The notes beneath the pieces were generated by a model that searched no databases, was not told where the DNA came from, and saw only the letters and a list, made by a program, of their open reading frames with translations. The translations under genes were made by a program, and so were the position numbers. This document shows, in pieces, positions 41,481-49,540 of a stretch of 64,000 bases of DNA (the stretch's first letter is position 1; the number at the start of each line of letters is the position of its first letter). Source of the stretch: Streptomyces sp. NBC_00178 (GTDB lineage Bacteria; Actinomycetota; Actinomycetes; Streptomycetales; Streptomycetaceae); contig NZ_CP108143.1 in NCBI RefSeq assembly GCF_036206005.1, positions 4,865,501 to 4,929,500 of the forward strand, read 5' to 3'.

Positions 41481-42071
41481 CTACTTCAGCCGGTCGTGGA
41501 TCCGGTTGCGCATCCCGGTCATCGAGAATCCGAGCGGGTCGACCTTGCCGGGCTGCCACTCCCGGTGCCCGATGACCGACGGGGCGTCCCAGCCGTGGAA
41601 TCTGCAGACCGCGGCGGCCGCCTTCTCGACGGCCTCGAGCTGGACGGCGGGCCAGGGGTCCTCGCCGTCGCCGAGGTTCTCGCACTCGAAGCCGTAGAAG
41701 TGCCGGTTGCCGTCCGTGTTCGACTCGTTGTCCGACGGCAGGTGCTTCTCGGCGATCACGGCGCGCAGGACGTCGTCGTCGCCGAGGCCGGCGTGGTTGG
41801 CGCGGCCGTAGCCGACCAGGTGGACCCGCCCGTCCTTGGCGATCACGCCGTGGCAGAGCGGGCCCGGGAGACCGGAGTAGCCGTCCCGGCAGATCTCGAC
41901 GGTGCGGGCGGTGCCGCGGGTGACGGTGTGGTGGAGCATCACCCCGTGCACCGGCCCCCACGGGCCCTTGTGGTTGCGGTTGTGCGTGCGCCAGTCGCCG
42001 ACCTGGACGACGGTGAGTCCTTCGTCCTTCAGGGCCTTGAGGAATTGGCTCGCGGACATCGGTGAGGACAT
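41481..42071 (-). CDS. N-acetylmuramoyl-L-alanine amidase (Amidase_2)
   Basis: A 196-residue PGRP/Amidase_2 domain. Zinc ligands are suggested by MLHHTVTRG (His), GYGRANHAG and GHREWQPGKVDPLGF (His and Asp). It cleaves the lactyl-amide bond of peptidoglycan. No signal peptide is visible, so it is cytosolic unless exported unconventionally. AAGGAG is seven nt before ATG 42071. It sits 30 bp upstream of the PLP enzyme gene and may be co-transcribed with it. Confidence 0.9.
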   Translation of the reverse strand: MSSPMSASQFLKALKDEGLTVVQVGDWRTHNRNHKGPWGPVHGVMLHHTVTRGTARTVEICRDGYSGLPGPLCHGVIAKDGRVHLVGYGRANHAGLGDDDVLRAVIAEKHLPSDNESNTDGNRHFYGFECENLGDGEDPWPAVQLEAVEKAAAAVCRFHGWDAPSVIGHREWQPGKVDPLGFSMTGMRNRIHDRLK

Positions 42072-42200
42072 GGCCGGCTCCTTCGGTGCGGGGGAGTGGA
42101 TCCGTACAGCGCTTGTACCGGAACATGAGGCTCCGCCAAACCTGTTCGGGAAATGTGCGAGCGGATCCGGACATTCTCCGGGTGCCGGCCGGCGCGTGCC

Positions 42201-43397
42201 TCAGTCCTGGGCGAGCCACATGTCGGGGCCGAACACCTCGTAGTGGATGTCGGCAGCGGCCACCCCCTTGGCCAGGAGCTGGGAGCGGACGGCCCTCATG
42301 AACGGCAGGGGGCCGCAGAGGTAGGCGCGGGTGCCCGGGGCGACCGGCAGGGCGCTCAGGTCGACGCGTCCGGTGCGCTCGGCGGGGTGGCCGGGCTCCG
42401 GGTCCTCGTACCAGAAGTGGGCGGCGGCGTCGGGGAGCTTTTCGGTCAGCGCCGCGTGGTCGGCGCGCAGGGCGTGGTCCGCCGGGGTCCGGTCCCCGTG
42501 CACGACGGTCACCCTCGCCCGGTGCCCCTCGGCGGCAAGGTGCTCCAGCATCGACAGGACCGGGGTGCAGCCGATGCCGGCGGAGGCGAGCAGCAGGGGC
42601 GCACCGGAGTCGTCGAGCACCAGATCGCCGTACGGGGCCGAGAGCCGCAGCCGGTCGCCCTCACGCAGCCTCGCGTGCAGGTGCGCGGAGACCTCGCCGT
42701 CGGGGCCCTCCCCGCCCCGTACCCGCTTGACGGAGAAGGAGCGCGGGCCGGTGCCGGGTGCCCCGGTGAGGCTGTACTGGCGGATCTGGCGGGCTCCGTC
42801 CGGGAGTTCCACCTGTACGGAGACGTACTGGCCCGGCCGGAAGGCGGGTGCGGGCGAGCCGTCGGCGGGGGTGAGCCGGAAGGTGGCCACGGCCGGGGTG
42901 TCCTCGGTGCGCGAGAGGACCGTCCACTCACGCCAGACGTCACCCGCGAGCACGCCCTGCTGTGCGTAGAGGCGTTCCTCGATGGCGATGAGGGCGTTGG
43001 CCATCAGCCAGTAGACCTCGTCCCAGGCCGCGGCGACCTCCGGGGTGACCGCGTCGCCCAGCACCTCGGCGATCGCGGCGAAGAGATGGGTGTGCACGAT
43101 CGCGTACTGCGGGGCCGTGATGCCGAGGGACGCGTGCTTGTTCGCGATGCGGCCGAGCATCGCGTCCGGCCGGGTGCCCGGGTGCTCGACGAGCTGGGTG
43201 GCGAAGGCGGCGATGGATCCGGCGAGCGCGCTGCGCTGGGTGCCGGAGGCCTGGTTGCCCCGGTTGAAGAGGTCCCGCAGCAGCTCCGGGTGGGCGTCGA
43301 ACAGCTTCCGGTAGAAGAGGTCCGCTATGTCCCCGATGGCCGCTCCGACGGCGGGGAGCGTGGCGCGGACGGTTGCGGTCGACGTCTCGGAGAGCAT
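42201..43397 (-). CDS. hmp: Flavohaemoglobin (nitric oxide dioxygenase)
   Basis: A 398-residue fusion of a globin domain (about 1-140; proximal His in NKHASLGI near residue 85) and an FAD/NAD(P)H reductase (RQYSLTGAPG, GIGCTPVLSMLE and the C-terminal FGPDMW). It oxidises NO to nitrate. GAGGAG lies eight nt before the ATG. The operator at 43450-43466 suggests release from NsrR repression under nitrosative stress, with nsrR next door. A small C-terminal extension (LAQD) is present. Confidence 0.95.
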   Translation of the reverse strand: MLSETSTATVRATLPAVGAAIGDIADLFYRKLFDAHPELLRDLFNRGNQASGTQRSALAGSIAAFATQLVEHPGTRPDAMLGRIANKHASLGITAPQYAIVHTHLFAAIAEVLGDAVTPEVAAAWDEVYWLMANALIAIEERLYAQQGVLAGDVWREWTVLSRTEDTPAVATFRLTPADGSPAPAFRPGQYVSVQVELPDGARQIRQYSLTGAPGTGPRSFSVKRVRGGEGPDGEVSAHLHARLREGDRLRLSAPYGDLVLDDSGAPLLLASAGIGCTPVLSMLEHLAAEGHRARVTVVHGDRTPADHALRADHAALTEKLPDAAAHFWYEDPEPGHPAERTGRVDLSALPVAPGTRAYLCGPLPFMRAVRSQLLAKGVAAADIHYEVFGPDMWLAQD

Positions 43398-43449
43398 CGG
43401 GTGACTCCTCGTGTACGTGGGGCGGTCGTGGCCGTCCCGGCTTTATTGG

Positions 43450-43466
43450 AATATGAGATGCGTATT
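43450..43466. promoter_or_regulatory. NsrR-type operator of hmp
   Basis: AATATG-AGATG-CGTATT is an inverted repeat with one mismatch, 53 bp before the hmp ATG in AT-rich DNA. It has the size and sequence expected of NsrR sites at hmp genes. Confidence 0.65.
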
Positions 43467-43601
43467 TTTGTTCGCGCGGGAGGGGGTGTGCGGGAGCAGG
43501 TCGGCGCAGGTCGTGGAGAAGTGCCCGCGGTGTGCGCGGTGCGGTCGGTGGGGCGTGGTCCGCGGTTCGGGGAGGTGTGCTTCTTCGAGACGTGTGGGGG
43601 G

Positions 43602-44054
43602 TCAGCCGGGCGCCGGCCTGCCGGCGCTGATGCCGACCAGCAGCGGTCCGGTGGGGGAGGAGACGAGGTCGCCGACGGTCAGGGGGTCGAGCGAGGCGTA
43701 GAACGCCTCTTCGGCCCGGCGCAGCGCGGTGCGGAGCCGGCAGGCGGACCGCAGGGGGCAAGGGGTGCTCCCCTCGCACTCCACGACTTCCCCCGGTCCC
43801 TCCAGTTCGCGCACCAGGGTGCCGACCGAGGCGGAGCGTCCGGCCTGGGTGAGGGTGAGGCCGCCGCCCCGGCCGCGCCGTGCGTCGACCAGGCCGAGGT
43901 GCTGGAGGCGGGCGACGACCTTCGCCGCGTGGGTGTACGGCACCTGCATGGTGGCCGCCACATCGCGGGTGGTCGGCGGGTCCTCGCCGTCCTTCGTGAC
44001 GGTCAGGCGCATGAGCACCCGGAGTGCCACGTCGGTGAATCGCGTCAGCCGCAT
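43602..44054 (-). CDS. nsrR: [4Fe-4S] NO-sensing repressor NsrR
   Basis: A 150-residue Rrf2-family regulator. The winged helix is at residues 1-65 (TTRDVAATMQVPYTHAAKVVARLQ). The cluster ligands of S. coelicolor NsrR, Asp8, Cys93, Cys99 and Cys105, are found at exactly the same positions here (FTDVAL, VECEGSTPCPLRSAC). NO destroys the cluster and relieves repression. ATG 44054 follows a TAGGCT hexamer by seven nt, so the mRNA is leaderless, and a 10-bp perfect inverted repeat overlies its promoter, implying autoregulation. Confidence 0.96.
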   Translation of the reverse strand: MRLTRFTDVALRVLMRLTVTKDGEDPPTTRDVAATMQVPYTHAAKVVARLQHLGLVDARRGRGGGLTLTQAGRSASVGTLVRELEGPGEVVECEGSTPCPLRSACRLRTALRRAEEAFYASLDPLTVGDLVSSPTGPLLVGISAGRPAPG

Positions 44055-44061
44055 GGCGGTC

Positions 44062-44093
44062 AGCCTAGGTAAGTTGCATCGTGGATGCAACTT
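44062..44093 (-). promoter_or_regulatory. nsrR promoter with autoregulatory palindrome
   Basis: Minus strand: TTGCAT (44090-44085), 17-nt spacer, TAGGCT (44067-44062). The repeat AAGTTGCATC, 3-nt GTG, then its exact reverse complement (44071-44093) covers the -35 and spacer. Confidence 0.8.
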
Positions 44094-44335
44094 AAGGGCT
44101 GGGTTAGATGCCGTCCTCCGTGACGGTGCGCGCTCCCCCGGGACGGTGCCCGCCCTCCCACGGCCTGCGCCGCCCCCCGGGGCTACGCCTGCCTCCTGTG
44201 GCGGGGCGCTTGCCTCCGGGGCCGGGGGTCGCTTCCGGGGCCGAGGGCCGCCTCCGGGGAGCGCGCGCCATGATGGAGGGTGCGGCTCCGCGGCAGGTGC
44301 GGGGCTCGCAAGCGCACGAAAGGTGGTCAGCGGCC

Positions 44336-45726
44336 GTGCCGAAGCCGAACGCAGCCGACGGGATACCGGCGAGCCGGGTCATCACGGACCCGGACAGTCT
44401 GGGCCGCTACGCGCACGACGAGGCGGAATGGGCTCCGGCCGGATCGCCCCTCGCCGTCGTGCGGCCCCAGGACACCGCCGAGGTGGCCGCCGTCGTCGCC
44501 CACTGCGCCGAGCACCGCATCCCGGTCGTCCCGCGCGGCGCGGGAACCGGCCTGTCGGGCGGCGCCAACGCGGTCGACGGGGCGGTCGTCCTCTCCTTCG
44601 AGGACATGAACAGCATCCTGCGCATCGACCCGGTGGAGCGCCTCGCCGTTTGGTCCAGCCGGGAGTGGTGAACGACGACCTGCGCGCGGCGTGCGCCGAA
44701 CAGGGCCTCTGGTATCCGCCGGACCCCGCCAGTTCCCCCTGGTCGACGATCGGCGGCAACGCCGCCACCAACGCCGGCGGCATGTGCTGCGTCAAGTACG
44801 GCGTGACCCGGGACTACGTGCTCGGACTGGAGGCCGTCAACGGGCTCGGCGAGGTCGTGCGGGTGGGCCGGCGGACCGCGAAGGGGGTCGCGGGCTACGA
44901 CCTGTGCGGGCTCCTCGTCGGCTCGGAGGGCACCCTCGGTGTGATCACGGAGATCACCGTGAAGCTGCGGGGGGCCCGGCCCGCCGAACGCACCGTGGCC
45001 GGGTTCTTCGATTCGGTCGTGGCCGCCGGGGACGCGGTGAGCCGGGTGACGGCGGCGGGCATCGTGCCCTCCGCCCTCGAACTCCTCGACAAGCACTGCC
45101 TGAAGGCCGTCGACGCGTGGAAGAACATGGGGCTGTCGGCGGACGCGGACGCGATCCTCCTCGGCCGCGTGGACACCCCCGGAGCCGCCGGCGATGCCGA
45201 GGCGGAGGCCATGCGGGCCTGTTTCGCCGAGGCGGGCGCGGCCTGGGCCGAGGTCTCGACCGACCAGGCGGAGGCGGACGCGCTCTTCCAGGCCCGCCGC
45301 CTCGCCTACCCGGCGCTGGAGCGGCTCGGCCCGGTACTCACCGAGGACGTGGTGGTCCCGCGGTCGCAGGTGCCGCGGATGCTGGCGCGCGTCGAGGAGA
45401 TCTCCCGTGAACACGACGTCCTCATCGCCAACATCGCCCATGCCGGTGACGGCAACCTCCACCCGCTCATCATCACCGAACCGGGCGACGAGGCGGCCCG
45501 GAGCCGCGCCCAGCTCGCCTTCGAGGACATCCTCGACGCGGCGATCGCCCTCGGCGGCACGGTCACCGGCGAACACGGCGTGGGGCTGCTGAAGATGGGC
45601 GGCATGAACCGCGAGATCGGTGCCGTCAACCTCGCCATGCAGCGCGCGGTCAAGGCGGCCCTGGACCCCCACGGCATCCTCAACCCCGGGAAGGTCGTCG
45701 ACTCGGGGGCACCGCTGGCCGTCTGA
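44336..45726 (+). pseudogene. FAD-linked oxidase (glycolate/D-lactate dehydrogenase type), frameshifted
   Basis: A GlcD-type flavoprotein of about 463 residues, read in two frames. The first part (GTG 44336 to TGA 44669-44671) carries the PCMH FAD-binding region (VVPRGAGTGLSGGANAVDG). The rest (to 45726) continues with PGVVNDDLRA and ends with HAGDGNLHP and GEHGVGLLK. The break is at a TTT run, 44649-44651: removing two T restores the reading ERLAVVQPGVV. The total, 1391 nt, is three-codon phase plus two, as expected. A GTG at 44668 overlapping the first stop could still allow a separate C-terminal protein. Sequencing error is the main alternative to true inactivation. Confidence 0.85.
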
Positions 45727-46143
45727 GCCCGGCGAGTGAGGTCACCGCCGCATGGTCGGGCCGGCGCCCGGCCGTGCCTGGCGGTGCCCTGCCGGGTCCG
45801 ACGGTGCCCGGAGCCGCCGTCGAGGCCGTTGCGCCGGCCGAGGTGAGGGCCGATCCGGGCCGACCGCGATCACCGGGTGTGTCGGTCCGCCGGCCACCCC
45901 GGCCATCCCGGTCGTCCCGGTCGTCCCCGCCGTCCCGGCCGTCCCGGTCGTCCCCGGCAGGCCGACAGGGCCGCCGCCGGAGGGGTGCCTCGCGCGAGGG
46001 GGCCGGTGCAGGGGGGCGAAGTCCTGCTCCCTGAGGCCCGGTTGCGCCGGACCGGCTCCGCGCCGGGCCGCCTCCGGCCGGCGGCGCCATGCCCGTACGC
46101 GCGTCCGCGGAGCGGTGACGTGCCCCGACCGTGGCCCGATTAG
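45727..46143. other. Gene-free interval with GC tandem repeat
   Basis: No credible coding frame; the long minus-strand frame here is a composition artefact. It is almost pure G+C and ends in AT-richer DNA before the encapsulin promoter. A 9-nt tandem array lies at 45891-45957. Confidence 0.6.
45891..45957. repeat. 9-nt tandem repeat array
   Basis: About seven imperfect copies of a CCCGGTCGT-like unit (variants GCC, ATC, CCG) in the intergenic region. Possible copy-number polymorphism. Confidence 0.65.
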
Positions 46144-46161
46144 TCACACTCTTTTGTGTAA
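46144..46161. promoter_or_regulatory. Inverted repeat upstream of the encapsulin gene
   Basis: TCACAC-TCTTTT-GTGTAA is an imperfect 6-bp inverted repeat 69 bp before the encapsulin ATG; it may be an operator. It is not a GTGA-N6-TCAC CRP site. Confidence 0.4.
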
Positions 46162-46229
46162 TAGCGCGCGGTGTACTCGTGCTGGAAGTGTTCCTCTCGC
46201 AGGTCAGCCCATGATCGAGAGGATGTCGG

Positions 46230-47633
46230 ATGTCCGTTGGTGAAGAGGTTCGCGACACGCAGCCGCCGCAGCAGAGTCTCGGCACAGCGGCTGCGCGGAA
46301 CCTCGCGACGACGACCAAATCCGCACCGCAGATGCAGGAGATCACCTCCCGCTGGCTGCTGCGGATGCTGCCCTGGGTGCAGGTGCAGGGCGGGACCTAC
46401 CGGGTGAACCGCAGGCTCAGCTACTCCGTCGGGGACGGCCGGGTGACCTTCGTCCAGACCGGCGACCGGGTCGCGGTCATCCCCGCCGAGCTCGGCGAAC
46501 TCCCCGCCCTGCGCGACTTCGCGGACGAGGAGGTGCTGGCCGAGCTGGCGCGCAGGTGCGAGCAGCGCGACGTCGCGGCCGGCGAGGTGCTCGCCGCGTC
46601 GGGCGACGCCGCGGACCGGGTCCACCTGCTGGCCCACGGCAAGATCGAGAAGGTCGGCACCGGCCCGTACGGCGACGAGACGGTGCTGGGCGTCCTGGCC
46701 GACGGCGCCTACTTCGGTGACCAGGCGCTGATCGACGGCGACGCGACCTGGGAGTACACGGCACGTGCCGTCACCGCCTGCACCCTGCTGACCCTGCGCA
46801 GGTCGGACGTGCTCAACCTCGCGGCCCGCGCCGACTCGCTCCGCGACCACCTCGCCGGACTGCTCGCGATCCCGCACCAGCGCACCAACACCTACGGCGA
46901 GGCGGAGATCGACCTCTCGGCGGGGCACGTGGGGGAGGCCGTCGTCCCGCACACCTTCGTCGACTACGAGTCGGCGCCGCGCGAGTACGAACTGAGCGTC
47001 GTCCAGACCGTGCTGAAGGTGCACAGCAGGGTGGCCGACCTCTACAACCAGCCGATGAACCAGACCGAGCAGCAGCTGCGGCTCACGGTCGAGGCGCTCC
47101 GCGAGCGCCAGGAACACGAGCTGGTCAACAACCGCGAGTTCGGGCTGCTCAACAACTGCGACTACGGCCAGCGGCTCCAGCCGCACGACGGAGCGCCCGG
47201 CCCCGACGACATGGACGAACTCCTGTCGCGGCGGCGCGGATCCAACCTGTTCCTGGCCCACCCGCGGGCGATCGCCGCCTTCGGCCGTGAGTGCAACAAG
47301 CGCGGGCTCGTCCCGGAGAGCGTGGAGGTCGGGGGCCATCACGTCCCGGCCTGGCGCGGGGTGCCGATCTTCCCGTGCAACAAGATCCCGGTCACCGACG
47401 CCCGCACCACGTCGATCATCTGCATGCGGACGGGTGAGGCGGACCAGGGAGTCATCGGCCTCCAGCAGAGCGGCATCCCGGACGAGATCGAGCCGAGCCT
47501 GTCCGCCCGCTTCATGGGCATCGACGAGCAGGCGATCATCTCCTACCTGGTCACCGCGTACTACTCCGCCGCCGTCCTCGTCCCCGACGCGCTCGGCGTC
47601 CTGGAGAACGTGGAGGTCAGCCGCTGGCGGTGA
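46230..47633 (+). CDS. Family 2B encapsulin shell protein with cNMP-binding-like domain
   Basis: A 467-residue HK97-fold shell protein. Its hallmark is an inserted Crp/Fnr-like cNMP-binding domain at about residues 92-212 (VHLLAHGKIEKVG, DGAYFGDQALIDGD), flanked by an N-terminal arm (MQEITSRWLLRMLPWVQVQGGTYRVNRRL-region) and the main HK97 domain (about 225-467). The phosphate-binding cassette lacks the canonical Arg (FGDQALIDGDATWEYTARA), so ligand binding may be altered. Such shells assemble into protein nanocompartments. The next gene, 90 bp downstream, encodes a polyprenyl synthase, a known cargo type of this family. A palindrome lies upstream. Confidence 0.92.
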   Translation: MSVGEEVRDTQPPQQSLGTAAARNLATTTKSAPQMQEITSRWLLRMLPWVQVQGGTYRVNRRLSYSVGDGRVTFVQTGDRVAVIPAELGELPALRDFADEEVLAELARRCEQRDVAAGEVLAASGDAADRVHLLAHGKIEKVGTGPYGDETVLGVLADGAYFGDQALIDGDATWEYTARAVTACTLLTLRRSDVLNLAARADSLRDHLAGLLAIPHQRTNTYGEAEIDLSAGHVGEAVVPHTFVDYESAPREYELSVVQTVLKVHSRVADLYNQPMNQTEQQLRLTVEALRERQEHELVNNREFGLLNNCDYGQRLQPHDGAPGPDDMDELLSRRRGSNLFLAHPRAIAAFGRECNKRGLVPESVEVGGHHVPAWRGVPIFPCNKIPVTDARTTSIICMRTGEADQGVIGLQQSGIPDEIEPSLSARFMGIDEQAIISYLVTAYYSAAVLVPDALGVLENVEVSRWR

Positions 47634-47642
47634 CGCTTCCCC

Positions 47643-47670
47643 GGGCCCGGGTGACAGTCCGCCCGGGCCC
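47643..47670 (+). terminator. Hairpin between encapsulin and polyprenyl synthase genes
   Basis: A 9-bp stem GGGCCCGGG/CCCGGGCCC with a 10-nt loop in the 90-bp gap. It could attenuate the downstream gene or act as mRNA processing/stability element, setting shell above cargo. Confidence 0.6.
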
Positions 47671-47723
47671 CGCAGGCGAGTACCGGGATCAAGGTGCCCT
47701 GTGGCGCCCGGGAAGGAGTGACC

Positions 47724-48773
47724 GTGACCATGATGAGTACGGACGCCGCGATGGGGGAGCACAAGGCCGCAGCCCTCCTGGAGCGGACCCGTGACGCCGT
47801 CGACCCGCACCTGCGAGCAGCCGTGGAGACGCTGCCCGGGGCCATGCGCCGGGTCGCGAAGTACCACTTCGGCTGGCAGAACGCCGACGGGACCCCCGCC
47901 TCCGGCCAGGCGGGCAAAGCCATCAGGCCCGCCCTCGTCCTGGCCGCCGCCCAAGCTCTCGGGGGCGACCCGGACGCGGCCGTACGGGCGGCCGTCGCCG
48001 TCGAACTCGCCCACAACTTCACCCTGCTCCACGACGACGTCATCGACGAGGACACCACGCGCCGCCACCGGCCGACGGCCTGGGCGGTGTTCGGGGTGCC
48101 GGACGCCGTGATCACGGGTGACGCCATGCTCGCCCTCGCGCTGAGACTGCTGGCGGACGACCCGCACCCCGCGTCCGCCCACGCCTCGGTCCGGCTCGCC
48201 ACCTGTGTCGTCGAACTCTGCGCGGGACAGCAGGCGGACTGCGCGCTGGAGGACCGCGGCCCCGACGACGTCACGCTGGACGAGTGCGTGGCCATGGCCA
48301 CGGCCAAGACGGGCGCCCTGCTCGGCTGCGCCTGCGCCCTGGGCGCGCTCTACGCCGGGGCCGGGGAGCGCGCGGTCGTGGCCATGGACGGTTTCGGCAG
48401 GGAGGCGGGCCTCGCGTTCCAGCTCATCGACGACCTCATCGGTATCTGGGGGGACACCGAGCGCACGGGAAAGCCGGTCGGCGCGGACCTGATCGCGCAC
48501 AAGAAGTCGCTGCCGGTGGTCGCGGCCCTCACCTCGGGAACCCCGGCCGCCGCCGAACTCACCGCGCTCTACCGGGGCGCGATGAACACTCCGGAGGAGG
48601 TGCGTGCCGCGGCCGACGCGGTCGACCGGGCAGGGGGCCGGGACTGGGCGCAGATGACCGCGGGGGACCGGATGGCCCGTGCCGTCCACCACCTGTCCCG
48701 CGCGGTGCCCGGCGCCGCCGACGGTGGCGACCTGCTGGCCCTCGCGGAGTTCGTCACCCGCAGAACACACTGA
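47724..48773 (+). CDS. Polyprenyl (geranylgeranyl-type) diphosphate synthase, probable encapsulin cargo
   Basis: A 349-residue trans-isoprenyl diphosphate synthase condensing isopentenyl diphosphate with allylic diphosphates. The first Asp-rich motif is HDDVIDED (residues 103-110) and the second is LIDDLIGIWGD (about 234-244); GKAIRPALV contains the conserved Lys/Arg substrate-binding residues. Chain length cannot be read off safely. GTG 47724 has AAGGAG five nt upstream; GTG 47718 and ATG 47730 are alternatives. Encapsulin-associated polyprenyl transferases are annotated as cargo of family 2B shells. The N-terminus is short, without the long disordered targeting region seen in other family 2 cargo. 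Confidence 0.9.
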   Translation: MTMMSTDAAMGEHKAAALLERTRDAVDPHLRAAVETLPGAMRRVAKYHFGWQNADGTPASGQAGKAIRPALVLAAAQALGGDPDAAVRAAVAVELAHNFTLLHDDVIDEDTTRRHRPTAWAVFGVPDAVITGDAMLALALRLLADDPHPASAHASVRLATCVVELCAGQQADCALEDRGPDDVTLDECVAMATAKTGALLGCACALGALYAGAGERAVVAMDGFGREAGLAFQLIDDLIGIWGDTERTGKPVGADLIAHKKSLPVVAALTSGTPAAAELTALYRGAMNTPEEVRAAADAVDRAGGRDWAQMTAGDRMARAVHHLSRAVPGAADGGDLLALAEFVTRRTH

Positions 48774-48865
48774 ATCGCAGTGGCTCAGGACCGGGCCCTC
48801 GACTCAACTCTAGTATTCAGTAGGTCGGTTGAGATCATCACGGGTGCGAGGGGGCGGGGCCGGTC

Positions 48866-49462
48866 ATGGGCGTACGCATACGGCAGGCGGACCAGGGCGA
48901 CAGGGACCAGGTCGTACGGATACTGGACGAGGCGTTCCACGACGATCCGGTGAGCAGTTGGGTCTTCCCCGACGAGGACCACCGGCGAGCCGTGCACGGC
49001 GCGTTTCTGGGCGTGTTCGCCGACATCACGCTGGCGAACGGCCGCATCGACATCCTGGAGGACGGCACGGCCACCGCCCTCTGGCTCCCCGTACCCGCCG
49101 GAGCGCCGGAGGGCACCGACGACACCCCCGCGCTCATGCGGGAGACGGCCGACCCGGACAACGAACGGGCGGAGCTGGTCGGCAGGCTGACGGGCGCCGT
49201 GCACCCGCACGACCGCGCCCACGAATACCTGCTGATGATCGGGGTCAGCCCGCAGAGGCAGGGGGAAGGCATCGGCGAGGCGCTGATGAGCGGAGTCCTG
49301 GAGCGGTGCGACCGCGAGGGCGTCCCCGCCTACCTGGAGGCGAGCAGCGAGCGCAGCCGCCGGCTGTACGAACGGCTCGGATTCCGTTTCATGGGCAAGG
49401 CCGTGGAACTCCCCGAGGGTCCCTTGATGTGGCCCATGTGGCGTGAGCCGCAGGAGGGCTGA
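48866..49462 (+). CDS. GNAT-family N-acetyltransferase
   Basis: A 198-residue acetyltransferase. The CoA loop is VSPQRQGEGIGEALMSG and the C-terminal helix motif is YERLGFRFMG. It follows the polyprenyl synthase gene by 92 bp and has its own AT-rich spacer with an inverted repeat CTCAAC/GTTGAG (48803-48808, 48828-48833). A role in the encapsulin system is only suggested by position. ATG 48866. Confidence 0.83.
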   Translation: MGVRIRQADQGDRDQVVRILDEAFHDDPVSSWVFPDEDHRRAVHGAFLGVFADITLANGRIDILEDGTATALWLPVPAGAPEGTDDTPALMRETADPDNERAELVGRLTGAVHPHDRAHEYLLMIGVSPQRQGEGIGEALMSGVLERCDREGVPAYLEASSERSRRLYERLGFRFMGKAVELPEGPLMWPMWREPQEG

Positions 49463-49540
49463 TCACCAATCGGCCCTCAGGCGGAGCGAAGGGGAGGGTG
49501 GCACCGGGCTGGTGCGGGGCACGGACTACAGTCCCTGCTC

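Noticed and set aside
45680..46345. A 221-residue minus-strand frame in the gap before the encapsulin gene
   Set aside because: It reads through a tandem repeat and the oxidase 3' end, giving Asp/Arg/Gly low complexity; no ribosome site.
46140..48770. An 876-residue minus-strand frame opposite the encapsulin and polyprenyl synthase genes
   Set aside because: Composition is the mirror image of high-GC coding DNA (Arg/Gly/Val-rich, no family motif) and it spans two clearly coding plus-strand genes.
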